Positions 39,942 through 47,481 of a DNA stretch of 47,481 nt are shown piece after piece. The number at the start of each line of letters is the position of its first letter. Within the stretch, counting starts at the first letter, position 1. Below the pieces are notes generated by a model. That model made no database searches and had not been told where the DNA came from. It saw only the letters and a list, made by a program, of their open reading frames with translations. Source of the DNA: Pseudomonadota bacterium (lineage in GTDB: Bacteria > Pseudomonadota > Gammaproteobacteria > Pseudomonadales > Halieaceae); contig PKCZ01000010.1 of NCBI GenBank assembly GCA_002862405.1, positions 1-47,481 on the forward strand. The letters are read 5' to 3'. Both the position numbers and the translations under genes were made by a program.

Positions 39942-40835
39942 GTTCGGAATTGCGCCCGATGAAGCGACATCGCCAACGAGCGGACTATTGGCCGCGCTCT
40001 CAAAACATTGATCGATCATCGCATAACGCTCGCGAACGCCGTCTCTAAACGATGGGTGCGTGAAAATATAGGTATCTCTCGCCTGCAATGACTCGATGAC
40101 GCGAGCCGCAAGTAGATCAGGGTCAATCCCGTTCTTCACTTCATTGGATAAGCCTGTTGCCATTGTCTCCGGATCAAGGTCGTCGTCTGAAACAATAAGC
40201 TCTCGATGACTGTCATCATAATCGGAGGGTCTGACGCGATCAGAAAGATAGATTCTTGTCCGCACAAAGCCGGGGCAAAGCGCTGCCACATGGATGCCAA
40301 ACGGGGCGAGCTCCATCGACCAGCCTTCGGATAAACCAGCGACGGCAAGTTTGGTGGCGTTGTAGGCGCCACCGTAGGGGAAGCCATTCATACCTGCCAT
40401 GGACGCGACATTGACTATCCAACCACCGCCCGCGGCTTTGATGTGAGGCACAACAGATTTCATTCCGAAGACCACCCCCATCAGATTGACGTCGATCGTC
40501 CAGCGCCAGTCTTCCGCTGAGTGGTCCTCGATTGGTCCGGTGGAACCGCCCCCGCCAACACCCGCATTGTTCATCAACGCATGAATAGCACCGAATCGCC
40601 CGAGCGCAGCGTCTGCAACCCTATCCCAATCAGCTTCACTTCGTGCGTCCGCCGTTAGTGCCAAAACGGGAATGCCCTGCTCGTTCAGAGTCGCTTCAGC
40701 GATCGCCAACGTATCCGGGGAAATATCAGTGATGACCACGTTCATGCCTTCTCGCCCCACGGCCTGTGCGACTGCGAAGCCGATGCCCTCAGCGCCTCCT
40801 GAGACGATCACTGTTTTTCCTTTGAACAAGTCCAC
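39930..40835 (-). CDS. Short-chain dehydrogenase/reductase
   Basis: The 301-residue NAD(P)-dependent oxidoreductase has VSGGAEGIGFAVAQA at the cofactor site, the NNAGVGGGG segment, serine in NVASMAGM, and tyrosine and lysine in GAYNATKLAV. A C-terminal extension of about 60 residues (from DPETMATG) is longer than in classical SDRs. I chose the GTG at 40835 because GGAGG lies five bases upstream; the frame continues open to 40904. Its substrate is unknown. It is followed by arsC on the opposite strand and preceded by putA. Confidence 0.86.
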   Translation of the reverse strand: MDLFKGKTVIVSGGAEGIGFAVAQAVGREGMNVVITDISPDTLAIAEATLNEQGIPVLALTADARSEADWDRVADAALGRFGAIHALMNNAGVGGGGSTGPIEDHSAEDWRWTIDVNLMGVVFGMKSVVPHIKAAGGGWIVNVASMAGMNGFPYGGAYNATKLAVAGLSEGWSMELAPFGIHVAALCPGFVRTRIYLSDRVRPSDYDDSHRELIVSDDDLDPETMATGLSNEVKNGIDPDLLAARVIESLQARDTYIFTHPSFRDGVRERYAMIDQCFESAANSPLVGDVASSGAIPNLFK

Positions 40836-40927
40836 TCCGACCTCCAGACATACTTTTATTGTTAGATGACGATTATGATACGGAGCGACACCCCGTGACG
40901 CCACAGAGAACAGCGACTCGAGTTCGA

Positions 40928-43900
40928 TTATTCGAGGTTGAAAAGCTCGGTATTGCCACCGAGGGCGGTCACATTATCGGTTACCGTGTGCTCGACGACT
41001 AACTGTCTCAGGTAGTTCGGGCCACCGGCCTTGGGTCCTGTTCCAGAGAGGCCATGACCCCCAAAAGGATTACTCCCAACCACTGCGCCTACAGTGTCTC
41101 GGTTAATGTACAAGTTGCCGACTAAGTGCTCTCTCGATAGTCGCTCATGTATACCCTTCAGTCGACTGTGTATGCCCATTGTCAGTGCGAACTTCGAGCT
41201 GCGGATGTCCTCGATGATCGTGTCCAGCTCCTCCGAGTGATATCTCACGATGTGCAGAATTGGGCCGAAGACCTCCTCGTGCAAGGCTGACAAGCTCGAA
41301 ATCTCCCAGGCTTGCGGTTCCACGAAGTATCCATTCAGTTTGGGGTCGGCCGATGGACTTTTTGCGATAAAGGTAGCTGTCTCCTTTAGATGCATCAGGT
41401 GTGCTGAAATACGATCGTGGGCGGCCTGATCAATGACCGGACCCACATCGGTCGATAGCTTGTGAGGGTCGCCTACCACGAGCTCTTTCATTGCTCCTGC
41501 GAGTAGCTCGATGATCCCATCAGCTACGTCGCTCTGCACAAAAAGCACGCGAACCGCTGAGCATCGTTGACCTGCGGATCTGAAGGCAGAGGTAATAACG
41601 TCATCGACAACTTGCTCGGGCAAAGATGTCGAGTCGACGACCATACAATTGATTCCTCCCGTTTCAGCGATGAGGGGAATGATAGGACCGTCGCGCAAGG
41701 CGAGCTGCCGGTTAATGACCCGGGCGCTGGGGTGACTCCCTGTAAATGAGACCCCGGCAATGCGCTCATCGGGCAGTAGCCAGCCCCCAAGAGTGGGACC
41801 ATCGCCATTGATGAGATTTATGACGCCCTCTGGAACACCAGCTTCCTTGAGCAAGTCACAGGCTAATCGCGCAACGAGAGGAGTTTGCTCAGCAGGCTTT
41901 GCTACTACCGTGTTGCCCACAGCGAGATTTGCCACAATTTGTCCCGTGAAAATGGCCAGTGGAAAGTTCCAGGGACTAATGCAGAGCCATGGACCGCGGG
42001 GCGCGTAAGAAAGTCGATTGGTCTCACCTGTGATACCTGGGAGCTCGAGCTCAGAGTACATGAGAGACGTTGCTTGGACAGCATAGTAGCGACAGAAATC
42101 GACTGCTTCTCGAACTTCGTCGAGCCCGTCGTTGAGGGTGCGCCCCGCCTCTTTGGCAATCAGGGACGTAAACTCAGCGGTCCGGGCTTCGAAGAGTTCG
42201 GCTGCCCTCTTAAGGATGGCAGCACGCTCGGTGACACACCGTGAGGACCAATCGGGTAGCGAGTTCCGCGCGCGTTCAATGGCGGCAATGACATCTGCTT
42301 GAGTCGCCTCCGAGTACTGTCCGACAACGCTCGAATCTGCCGGTGATGTTGACGAACGAAGGTCTCCGGTTGAGTTCTCAGTCATATCTGTCTTGCACTC
42401 TGGTCGCTGGCTGCTATCAGAGCTCAGCTCGGTCATCTGAAAGTTGGCTGTTTCGAACTTTATGCCCGTTGTTCGTTCATCGAGATCAAACCCTGCTGAC
42501 GACAACCAGGGAATATCGCTGCCTTGGAAAATATTCCGGGGCAGGGGTATTTGTGAAAGGCTAGAAGTAGCGTCGCTATTCAAGGTGTTTAGTGGGTCTG
42601 ATACTAATTCACTGACGGGAAGGTCTGCGTCGAGAAACCGATTTACGAAGGAGCTGTTGGCCCCATTTTCGAGAAGCCGTCTGACGAGGTAGGGGAGCAG
42701 GTCTTCGTGCTGCCCTACGGGTGCATAGGTTCTTACTCTGAGGCTGGGATCTTGCTCCTCAAGGAGCGCATAAAGTAAATCGCCCATGCCGTGAAGTTTT
42801 TGGAATTCAAAGGGTCGGCCACACTCGCCGGCGGCTTCACGGATTTGAGCAATTGTCAGGGCGTTATGCGTCGCAAACTGACAGTAGATATCCGGGCAGG
42901 CTAGTAGAGTGCGCATGCAGGCTTCATAGGACAAATCGGTATGAGACTTGCGGGTAAACACCGGGTAGTCAGTTAGCCCTCGCTGCTGGGCTATCTTAAT
43001 TTCGGCGTCCCAGTACGCGCCTTTTACCAATCGCACCATAATTCCCGTCGGTCGGGATTGCGCGAGCGCGATTAACCATTCAGCCACTTCAAGCGCACGT
43101 TTTTGATACGCCTGCAGGACAAATCCTAGCCCTTGCCAGTCCTCAAGCTCAGGCAGCTCGCATAGCCACTCGAATACGTCCATCGTGAGCTCGAGTCGGG
43201 CGCATTCCTCAGCATCTAAGCTCATACCAATGTTGAAACGGCGCGCCTTCATGGCCAAGGCTAAAACCTTCTTCTTGAGCGCTGGAAGACAGGTCTCGCG
43301 ATGACTTTCCCAAAACCGCGGATGAAGCGCCGATAGTTTTATTGAGACGTTGTGCCCATCGAATAGGTGAGAGGCAGTACTGGTATCCCCCACCGTTTCT
43401 ATCGCTGCGAGATAATTATCAAAGTAGCGATCAGCATCTTTTTGCGTTCGCGCGCCTTCGCCCAGCATATCGAAGCTACAAAGGGTTCCGTTTCTTCCTG
43501 CGCGCTTGAGAGCAGAGCCGATGTCGCGGCCGAGAACAAATTGTCCACCAAGAATCTTCATCGCTTGGAGTGTTGCCAGCCTAACCGTGGGTTCACCAAT
43601 ACGGTGCGTTAGTTTTGCTAGCCAATTGGCCGGTGCCTGCTGAAAGAGATCGCCCGGTCCAACAAACTTTCCCGCGAGCATGAGACCCCAAATGGATGCA
43701 TTTACTAGATTGGAATCGGATGCGTTCTGGTGCGCGCCCCAATTCCCCTCTCGGATTTTTTCCGAGATGAGTGCGTCCAATGTCGGCTCGTCAGGAACTC
43801 TCAGAAGCGCTTCAGCCAGGCACATCAGTGCAATTCCCTCAGGGTTTGAAAGACCAAATTCGCGCAAAAAGGCATCCAGCGTGCCAGAATCGCTGGCACG

Positions 43901-44053
43901 TGCTCTGCTGAACCTAACTAACTGGGAAGCATTTGTGGAGATCGATGTTCGGTTAGCGGCGAATGACGCGATGGTGGCACCTAGCGATCCCATCGCATCG
44001 CATTCGGGCGCGTAGTGCATAGAGCGGATTGAGTCTCGACTAAGTTCGACCAT
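40928..44053 (-). CDS. putA: Bifunctional proline dehydrogenase / glutamate-semialdehyde dehydrogenase
   Basis: PutA oxidises proline to glutamate in two steps at the membrane. The 1041-residue protein has the FAD-dependent proline dehydrogenase barrel (about 150-460) with IKLSALHPRFW, MVRLVKGAYWDAEIK and RVRTYAPVGQHEDLLPYLVRRLLENGANSSF. A low-complexity linker (about 510-565) follows, then the aldehyde dehydrogenase (about 570-1035) with the catalytic glutamate in IAETGG, cysteine in GQRCSA, and NPFGGHGLSGTGPKAGGPNYL. The N-terminus lacks the ribbon-helix-helix DNA-binding domain of the trifunctional E. coli protein, so it cannot repress its own gene that way. putP is not present. Confidence 0.95.
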   Translation of the reverse strand: MVELSRDSIRSMHYAPECDAMGSLGATIASFAANRTSISTNASQLVRFSRARASDSGTLDAFLREFGLSNPEGIALMCLAEALLRVPDEPTLDALISEKIREGNWGAHQNASDSNLVNASIWGLMLAGKFVGPGDLFQQAPANWLAKLTHRIGEPTVRLATLQAMKILGGQFVLGRDIGSALKRAGRNGTLCSFDMLGEGARTQKDADRYFDNYLAAIETVGDTSTASHLFDGHNVSIKLSALHPRFWESHRETCLPALKKKVLALAMKARRFNIGMSLDAEECARLELTMDVFEWLCELPELEDWQGLGFVLQAYQKRALEVAEWLIALAQSRPTGIMVRLVKGAYWDAEIKIAQQRGLTDYPVFTRKSHTDLSYEACMRTLLACPDIYCQFATHNALTIAQIREAAGECGRPFEFQKLHGMGDLLYALLEEQDPSLRVRTYAPVGQHEDLLPYLVRRLLENGANSSFVNRFLDADLPVSELVSDPLNTLNSDATSSLSQIPLPRNIFQGSDIPWLSSAGFDLDERTTGIKFETANFQMTELSSDSSQRPECKTDMTENSTGDLRSSTSPADSSVVGQYSEATQADVIAAIERARNSLPDWSSRCVTERAAILKRAAELFEARTAEFTSLIAKEAGRTLNDGLDEVREAVDFCRYYAVQATSLMYSELELPGITGETNRLSYAPRGPWLCISPWNFPLAIFTGQIVANLAVGNTVVAKPAEQTPLVARLACDLLKEAGVPEGVINLINGDGPTLGGWLLPDERIAGVSFTGSHPSARVINRQLALRDGPIIPLIAETGGINCMVVDSTSLPEQVVDDVITSAFRSAGQRCSAVRVLFVQSDVADGIIELLAGAMKELVVGDPHKLSTDVGPVIDQAAHDRISAHLMHLKETATFIAKSPSADPKLNGYFVEPQAWEISSLSALHEEVFGPILHIVRYHSEELDTIIEDIRSSKFALTMGIHSRLKGIHERLSREHLVGNLYINRDTVGAVVGSNPFGGHGLSGTGPKAGGPNYLRQLVVEHTVTDNVTALGGNTELFNLE

Positions 44054-44148
44054 CCATTTTCCCCGATAATGTCATGGCGCCAACATTCTGCTTAAATATA
44101 GGGGCTGGATACACAGAACCAATAACACTAAGTAGGTAAGGAGCTGGT

Positions 44149-44814
44149 ATGTCACTCACACTGGAATTTCAGGAAAACGTCGCTGTTCTTACGCACGATG
44201 ATGGCAAGCGAAATGTGTTCTCGCCCGACGCGATTCGGGATTTTAACGAGGCGCTCGACGAGGTTGAGGCCAAGTCAGCGTCGCTGATGTGGTTAGGTCG
44301 GGAGGGGTGCTTCTCAGCGGGCTTTGATTTAAAGGTCATCTCGAACGGGGATGCAGACGCCGCGGCAGCCATGGTCAAAGCCGGTGGTGCATTGGCATTT
44401 AGGATTTTCACTTTCCCGCATCCCGTTGTTTGTGCGGTAACAGGCCACTGTTTGGCGCTCGGCTCTGTGATGTTGGTGTGTGCTGATAAACGCGTCGGTA
44501 TCGAGGGTGATTACAAGTATGGCTTGAACGAAACGGCCATTGATATGGACTTACCGGCGTTTGGCTACGAGCCAGCGGTGTATCGACTTGCGGAGGCGCA
44601 TCGGTTTGAGTCCATTGTGGCGGCTCAGATTCACTCTCCCGAGTCGGCGATGGCGGCTGGCTTTTTGGACGAAGTCGTGCCCTCGACGGCACTCGTCGAC
44701 CGTGCGATGGAGCACGCGTCTCGTTTGGGCGCATTACCTCAGCGCGCATTTGCCGCGAATAAGTTATTGAGTCGGTCGATTCCAATCGAGCGGATTCGTG
44801 CTGCAATGGCTTGA
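44149..44814 (+). CDS. Enoyl-CoA hydratase/isomerase (crotonase) family protein
   Basis: The 221-residue protein is a short crotonase. It has the oxyanion-hole segment GCFSAGFDLKVI and the second one in VTGHCLALGSVMLVCADKRVG. A glutamate in GLNETAIDM could be the acid/base, but only one of the usual two glutamates is evident. The C-terminal helices are shorter than in classical enoyl-CoA hydratases. AAGGAG lies upstream of the ATG at 44149. It is the first gene of a probable four-gene operon ending with glutamate dehydrogenase. Confidence 0.86.
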   Translation: MSLTLEFQENVAVLTHDDGKRNVFSPDAIRDFNEALDEVEAKSASLMWLGREGCFSAGFDLKVISNGDADAAAAMVKAGGALAFRIFTFPHPVVCAVTGHCLALGSVMLVCADKRVGIEGDYKYGLNETAIDMDLPAFGYEPAVYRLAEAHRFESIVAAQIHSPESAMAAGFLDEVVPSTALVDRAMEHASRLGALPQRAFAANKLLSRSIPIERIRAAMA

Positions 44815-44846
44815 ACGGGACCGTGTAGATCACAAGAGTACGAATT

Positions 44847-45044
44847 ATGCTTGCGAAGTTCTTAGAGTGGTTCTTAGGGGCGTTACCCTTTTTCTTTGGA
44901 TTGGCTTTTTTGGCTCCACTCTCGGTTCAGGTTATGGCAGAGTTCGGAGTCGACACCATAGGTGGCGTTGACATGTGGACTGTGGCACTCATCATTTTTG
45001 GTGCCTGGGGAGGGGTAGCGTCGTGGACGGGACGATGGATTTAA
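44847..45044 (+). CDS. Tiny two-helix membrane protein overlapping the desaturase gene
   Basis: The 65-residue product has hydrophobic stretches at about 7-28 and 43-60 and almost no charged residues between them (FGVDTIGGVDM). I know no family for it. It starts 32 bp after the crotonase stop and its last 10 bases overlap the desaturase start in another frame. This suggests coupled translation and perhaps a membrane partner of the desaturase. Confidence 0.65.
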   Translation: MLAKFLEWFLGALPFFFGLAFLAPLSVQVMAEFGVDTIGGVDMWTVALIIFGAWGGVASWTGRWI

Positions 45045-45898
45045 CAGCTAAGACAGAGCTCGAGCTCCGTGCAATGGAGCGCGAAATTGCGAAACAGCAT
45101 CTCGATAAATTCCCCTATCTTTCCCTTTTCTGGGGTTTTGGTAATTTAGCGTGCTGGATTGCCGTATGGGTGTTATGCCTTAACGGTACGATGCCGCTCT
45201 GGCTGGGCTTTATCATTGCGACCATCAATGTCGCCGCTTCGTACCTGCCATCTCATGAAGCCCAGCACTCGATATTCGCAATGCCGGGTAAACCAAAACG
45301 TTGGCTTAACGAGTTGGTCGGCTGGGTAAGTCCCATTCCCTTAGTCACACCCTATTCCGTGTTGCGTGCAACGCATATGGAGCATCACAAGCACGCGAAT
45401 AATCCAGAACTCGACCCCGATTACAGTGAGCATTACGCCACAGCAGCAAGTTTTTTTTGGGCTAGTGTGCAGTGGCGTCAACCCAAGCCTTACGGTGGGG
45501 AACATCCCTATGTCCGCTGTTTGAAGCGTATTGGTCGTGAAGACCTTATTCTTCACTCAGTAGCTTATGAGCTTGTTTTTATGGGTGTGATGTGCGGTAT
45601 GGCACTCAACGGACTGGCGATAGAGGCAGCACTCCTGTGGTGGCTTCCGCGTATGGTCGCGCTGTTCTATATCCAGTTTTATCTGTCGTGGGCGCCGCAT
45701 TATCCAGATTGCGGTACCGACCGGTATAACGATACCGAGAGTTTCAAGTCGCGCTTAGGCAATATATGGTCTTCCGGTATGCAATACCACGTAATCCACC
45801 ATTTATACCCTCGCATCCCCCTGGTTCGAACGCCCGAGGCCTATCGGCAGATGAAGCCGATCCTGAAGGCTCAGGGCGCGCGGGTAGATGCAATTTGA
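45035..45898 (+). CDS. Membrane fatty-acid desaturase superfamily protein
   Basis: The 287-residue protein is a di-iron membrane desaturase/hydroxylase with the three histidine boxes: HEAQH (near residue 73), HMEHHKH (near 113) and HVIHH (near 251), plus four or five hydrophobic segments. This superfamily includes acyl desaturases, sphingolipid hydroxylases and carotenoid ketolases; the sequence does not settle which. ATG 45035 is chosen; GTG 45023, with AGGGG seven bases upstream, is a real alternative. It overlaps the small membrane ORF before it. Confidence 0.87.
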   Translation: MDLTAKTELELRAMEREIAKQHLDKFPYLSLFWGFGNLACWIAVWVLCLNGTMPLWLGFIIATINVAASYLPSHEAQHSIFAMPGKPKRWLNELVGWVSPIPLVTPYSVLRATHMEHHKHANNPELDPDYSEHYATAASFFWASVQWRQPKPYGGEHPYVRCLKRIGREDLILHSVAYELVFMGVMCGMALNGLAIEAALLWWLPRMVALFYIQFYLSWAPHYPDCGTDRYNDTESFKSRLGNIWSSGMQYHVIHHLYPRIPLVRTPEAYRQMKPILKAQGARVDAI

Positions 45899-45963
45899 AG
45901 TGATTTAGGGCCGCGTAGATGCGGCGGTGAGCTTGCCGGAGTCTGAAATCGAGTGGGGGCTTG

Positions 45964-47400
45964 ATGATGTCTTCTCAAGAATTAAGCTTTACAGCCAACG
46001 TCGATCGGCAGTTTTTGCGGGCGGCAAGCTTGCTAGATCTGCCTCCAGGTCTGGCCCAGCAGATTCGAACTTGTACCGCGACCTACACGATACGCTTTCC
46101 TGTGCGGCTCCGCGATAGGATTCACGTTTTCACGGGCTATCGCTCTGTGCACTCCGATCATTTTGCACCGGTAAAAGGCGGTATCCGATACTCACTAGCC
46201 GTCAACCAGGATGAGGTCGAAGCACTTGCCGCGTTGATGAGCTATAAGTGTGCCGTGGTCGATGTTCCGTTTGGGGGCTCTAAAGGTGGGCTTTGCATTA
46301 ACCCCGACGAATACGATGAGTACGAAATAGAGCAGATAACCCGCCGATTCGCCTACGAGCTCATCAAACGGGATTTGATCCATCCGAGCCAAAATGTTCC
46401 GGCGCCAGACATGGGAACCTCGGCTCGGGAGATGGCCTGGATTGCAGATGAGTATCAGCGACTGCACCCTACCGAGATGGATGCACTGGCCTGTGTCACG
46501 GGGAAGCCCGTCTACAAGTCGGGAATTGCCGGCCGAGTGGAAGCGACGGGGCGGGGAATTCAGTTTGCCTTGCGTGAGTTTTTCCGTGAACCACTGGATG
46601 TCAAACGTGCCTCACTTGAGGGTGGCCTGGATGGCCAGCGCGTGATTATTCAGGGCTTGGGTAACGTGGGTTTCCATGCGGCAACCTTCCTATCGCTTGA
46701 AGATGGTGTGAAGGTCGTTGGCATTATCGAGCGCGATGGCGCGCTTACGAACGACAGTGGACTCGATGTGGCTGCGGTCAAAGAGTGGATTAACACTACG
46801 GGCGGTGTTGAGGGCTTCCCCGATGCAACTTTTATCGCAGAGGGTAACTCGGTGCTGGAGTCCGAGTGTGACATCCTTATTCCGGCGGCTCTGGAGGGCG
46901 TTGTTCATGCCGACAACGCAGTCCGCATCAAAGCAAAGCTCTTAATCGAGGCGGCCAACGGGCCCGTCACTGCGGCGGCCGATGAGTTGCTCCGTGCTAA
47001 TGGTGTGGTCGTCATTCCCGATCTCTATGCAAATGCGGGCGGTGTCACCGTCTCGTACTTTGAGTGGGTAAAAAATCTCTCGCATATTCGCTTCGGTCGA
47101 ATGGAGCGGCGTGCACAGGAGGCAACACAGGCGCTTGTTCTCACTGAGCTGGAGCGACTTAGCACATTAGTGGGCTCAGATAAGTGGGCGCCCACCGATA
47201 ATTTCCGAACGAGTTACGCAAAGGGCGCCGATGAGTTGGAGCTAGTCCGGTCAGGCCTCGATGACACCATGCGCGACGCACTCCAGGCCATGCGCGTGCT
47301 GTGGCATGAGGACGAGAAAGTCGATGATCTTCGGTTATCGGCCTATATGATTGCGATTCAGAAAATTGCACTCAGTTATCAGTCAAAATCCTTGGGATAA
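45964..47400 (+). CDS. gdhA: Glu/Leu/Phe/Val-type dehydrogenase (glutamate dehydrogenase)
   Basis: The enzyme interconverts glutamate and 2-oxoglutarate plus ammonia with NAD(P). The 478-residue protein has PVKGGIRYSLAVNQDEVEALAALMSYKCAVVDVPFGGSKGG with the substrate and catalytic lysines, the PAPDMGTSAREMAWI motif, and the dinucleotide fold with IIQGLGNVGFHAATF. Later IPAALEGVVHADNA and LIEAANGPVT follow the family. Its length and wording are closer to the NAD-linked catabolic type than to small anabolic GdhA. Starts at 45961 (TTG), 45964 and 45967 (both ATG) are in frame; GGGGG upstream fits the last two. It fits with putA nearby. Confidence 0.93.
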   Translation: MMSSQELSFTANVDRQFLRAASLLDLPPGLAQQIRTCTATYTIRFPVRLRDRIHVFTGYRSVHSDHFAPVKGGIRYSLAVNQDEVEALAALMSYKCAVVDVPFGGSKGGLCINPDEYDEYEIEQITRRFAYELIKRDLIHPSQNVPAPDMGTSAREMAWIADEYQRLHPTEMDALACVTGKPVYKSGIAGRVEATGRGIQFALREFFREPLDVKRASLEGGLDGQRVIIQGLGNVGFHAATFLSLEDGVKVVGIIERDGALTNDSGLDVAAVKEWINTTGGVEGFPDATFIAEGNSVLESECDILIPAALEGVVHADNAVRIKAKLLIEAANGPVTAAADELLRANGVVVIPDLYANAGGVTVSYFEWVKNLSHIRFGRMERRAQEATQALVLTELERLSTLVGSDKWAPTDNFRTSYAKGADELELVRSGLDDTMRDALQAMRVLWHEDEKVDDLRLSAYMIAIQKIALSYQSKSLG

Positions 47401-47441
47401 CTGAGGGCTCTGATTGTCAGACCCGTGCTCAGGCTCTGCGT

Positions 47442-47459
47442 TTTCAGCGTATGCTGAAA
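47442..47459 (+). other. Hairpin after glutamate dehydrogenase
   Basis: TTTCAGC (47442-47448) and GCTGAAA (47453-47459) form a perfect 7-bp stem with a GTAT loop, 41 bases after the stop codon. There is no T tract, so it may stabilise mRNA or bind protein instead of terminating transcription. Confidence 0.4.
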
Positions 47460-47481
47460 CAGACGAGGTCACTCGAGATTC

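Noticed and set aside
46060-46075. GATTCGAAC string resembling a tRNA T-arm
   Set aside because: It lies inside the glutamate dehydrogenase frame and no cloverleaf can be drawn around it.

Overview
The window reads as chromosomal DNA from a marine gammaproteobacterium. The order argS-priA-rpmE-PBP1A-aroK-aroB-gltB-gltD-hemE is the same backbone found in Pseudomonas. The accessory genes (TonB receptor, periplasmic sulfatase, polyamine and proline catabolism, desaturase) would fit an aerobic heterotroph such as the OM60/NOR5 (Halieaceae) group. The group assignment is inferred from gene content only; no rRNA is present. I found no tRNA, rRNA, insertion sequence, prophage or CRISPR array.

Region 1 (1-14.8 kb) is housekeeping. 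argS (cut by the window edge) and priA lie on the minus strand and rpmE on the plus strand. The PBP1A gene is divergent from aroK-aroB, then come gltB-gltD and hemE. Compared with the Pseudomonas order, pilMNOPQ and the SPOR/DamX-type gene are missing. Region 2 (14.8-20.7 kb) holds cysE, a TrmB-family methyltransferase, a hexapeptide acyltransferase, a degenerate ComF-type phosphoribosyltransferase, a DUF3094-like small protein, a two-gene membrane-protein unit, and a DUF1643/TerB pair with overlapping reading frames.

Region 3 (20.7-23.7 kb) is the most unusual part: a membrane sensor with a decayed histidine-kinase core, a 16-bp tandem repeat, a small acidic ORF, and a convergent OmpR-like protein whose receiver domain lacks key switch residues. 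I suggest, as inference, a signalling pair that no longer works by normal phosphotransfer. Region 4 (23.8-30.5 kb) has divergent puuB/puuA-type genes for putrescine degradation, a multi-TM protein, a small PA3496-like protein, a second shikimate-kinase-like gene, a lone gcvT with a TTG start, and an HNH endonuclease. A structured intergenic stretch (27.74-28.04 kb) may hide a small RNA.

Region 5 (30.6-39.2 kb) contains a 954-residue TonB-dependent receptor, threonine aldolase, an FAH-family hydrolase divergent from an arylsulfatase with a near-perfect inverted repeat between them, an RhlG-like SDR and an MFS transporter. Region 6 (39.2-47.5 kb) starts with a purine-rich non-coding block, then a thioredoxin-type ArsC, an SDR, a bifunctional PutA without the DNA-binding domain, and a probable operon of crotonase, tiny membrane protein, membrane desaturase and glutamate dehydrogenase. 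Glutamate is the common theme: GltBD makes it, PutA makes it from proline, PuuA consumes it to glutamylate putrescine, and the dehydrogenase links it to 2-oxoglutarate and ammonia.
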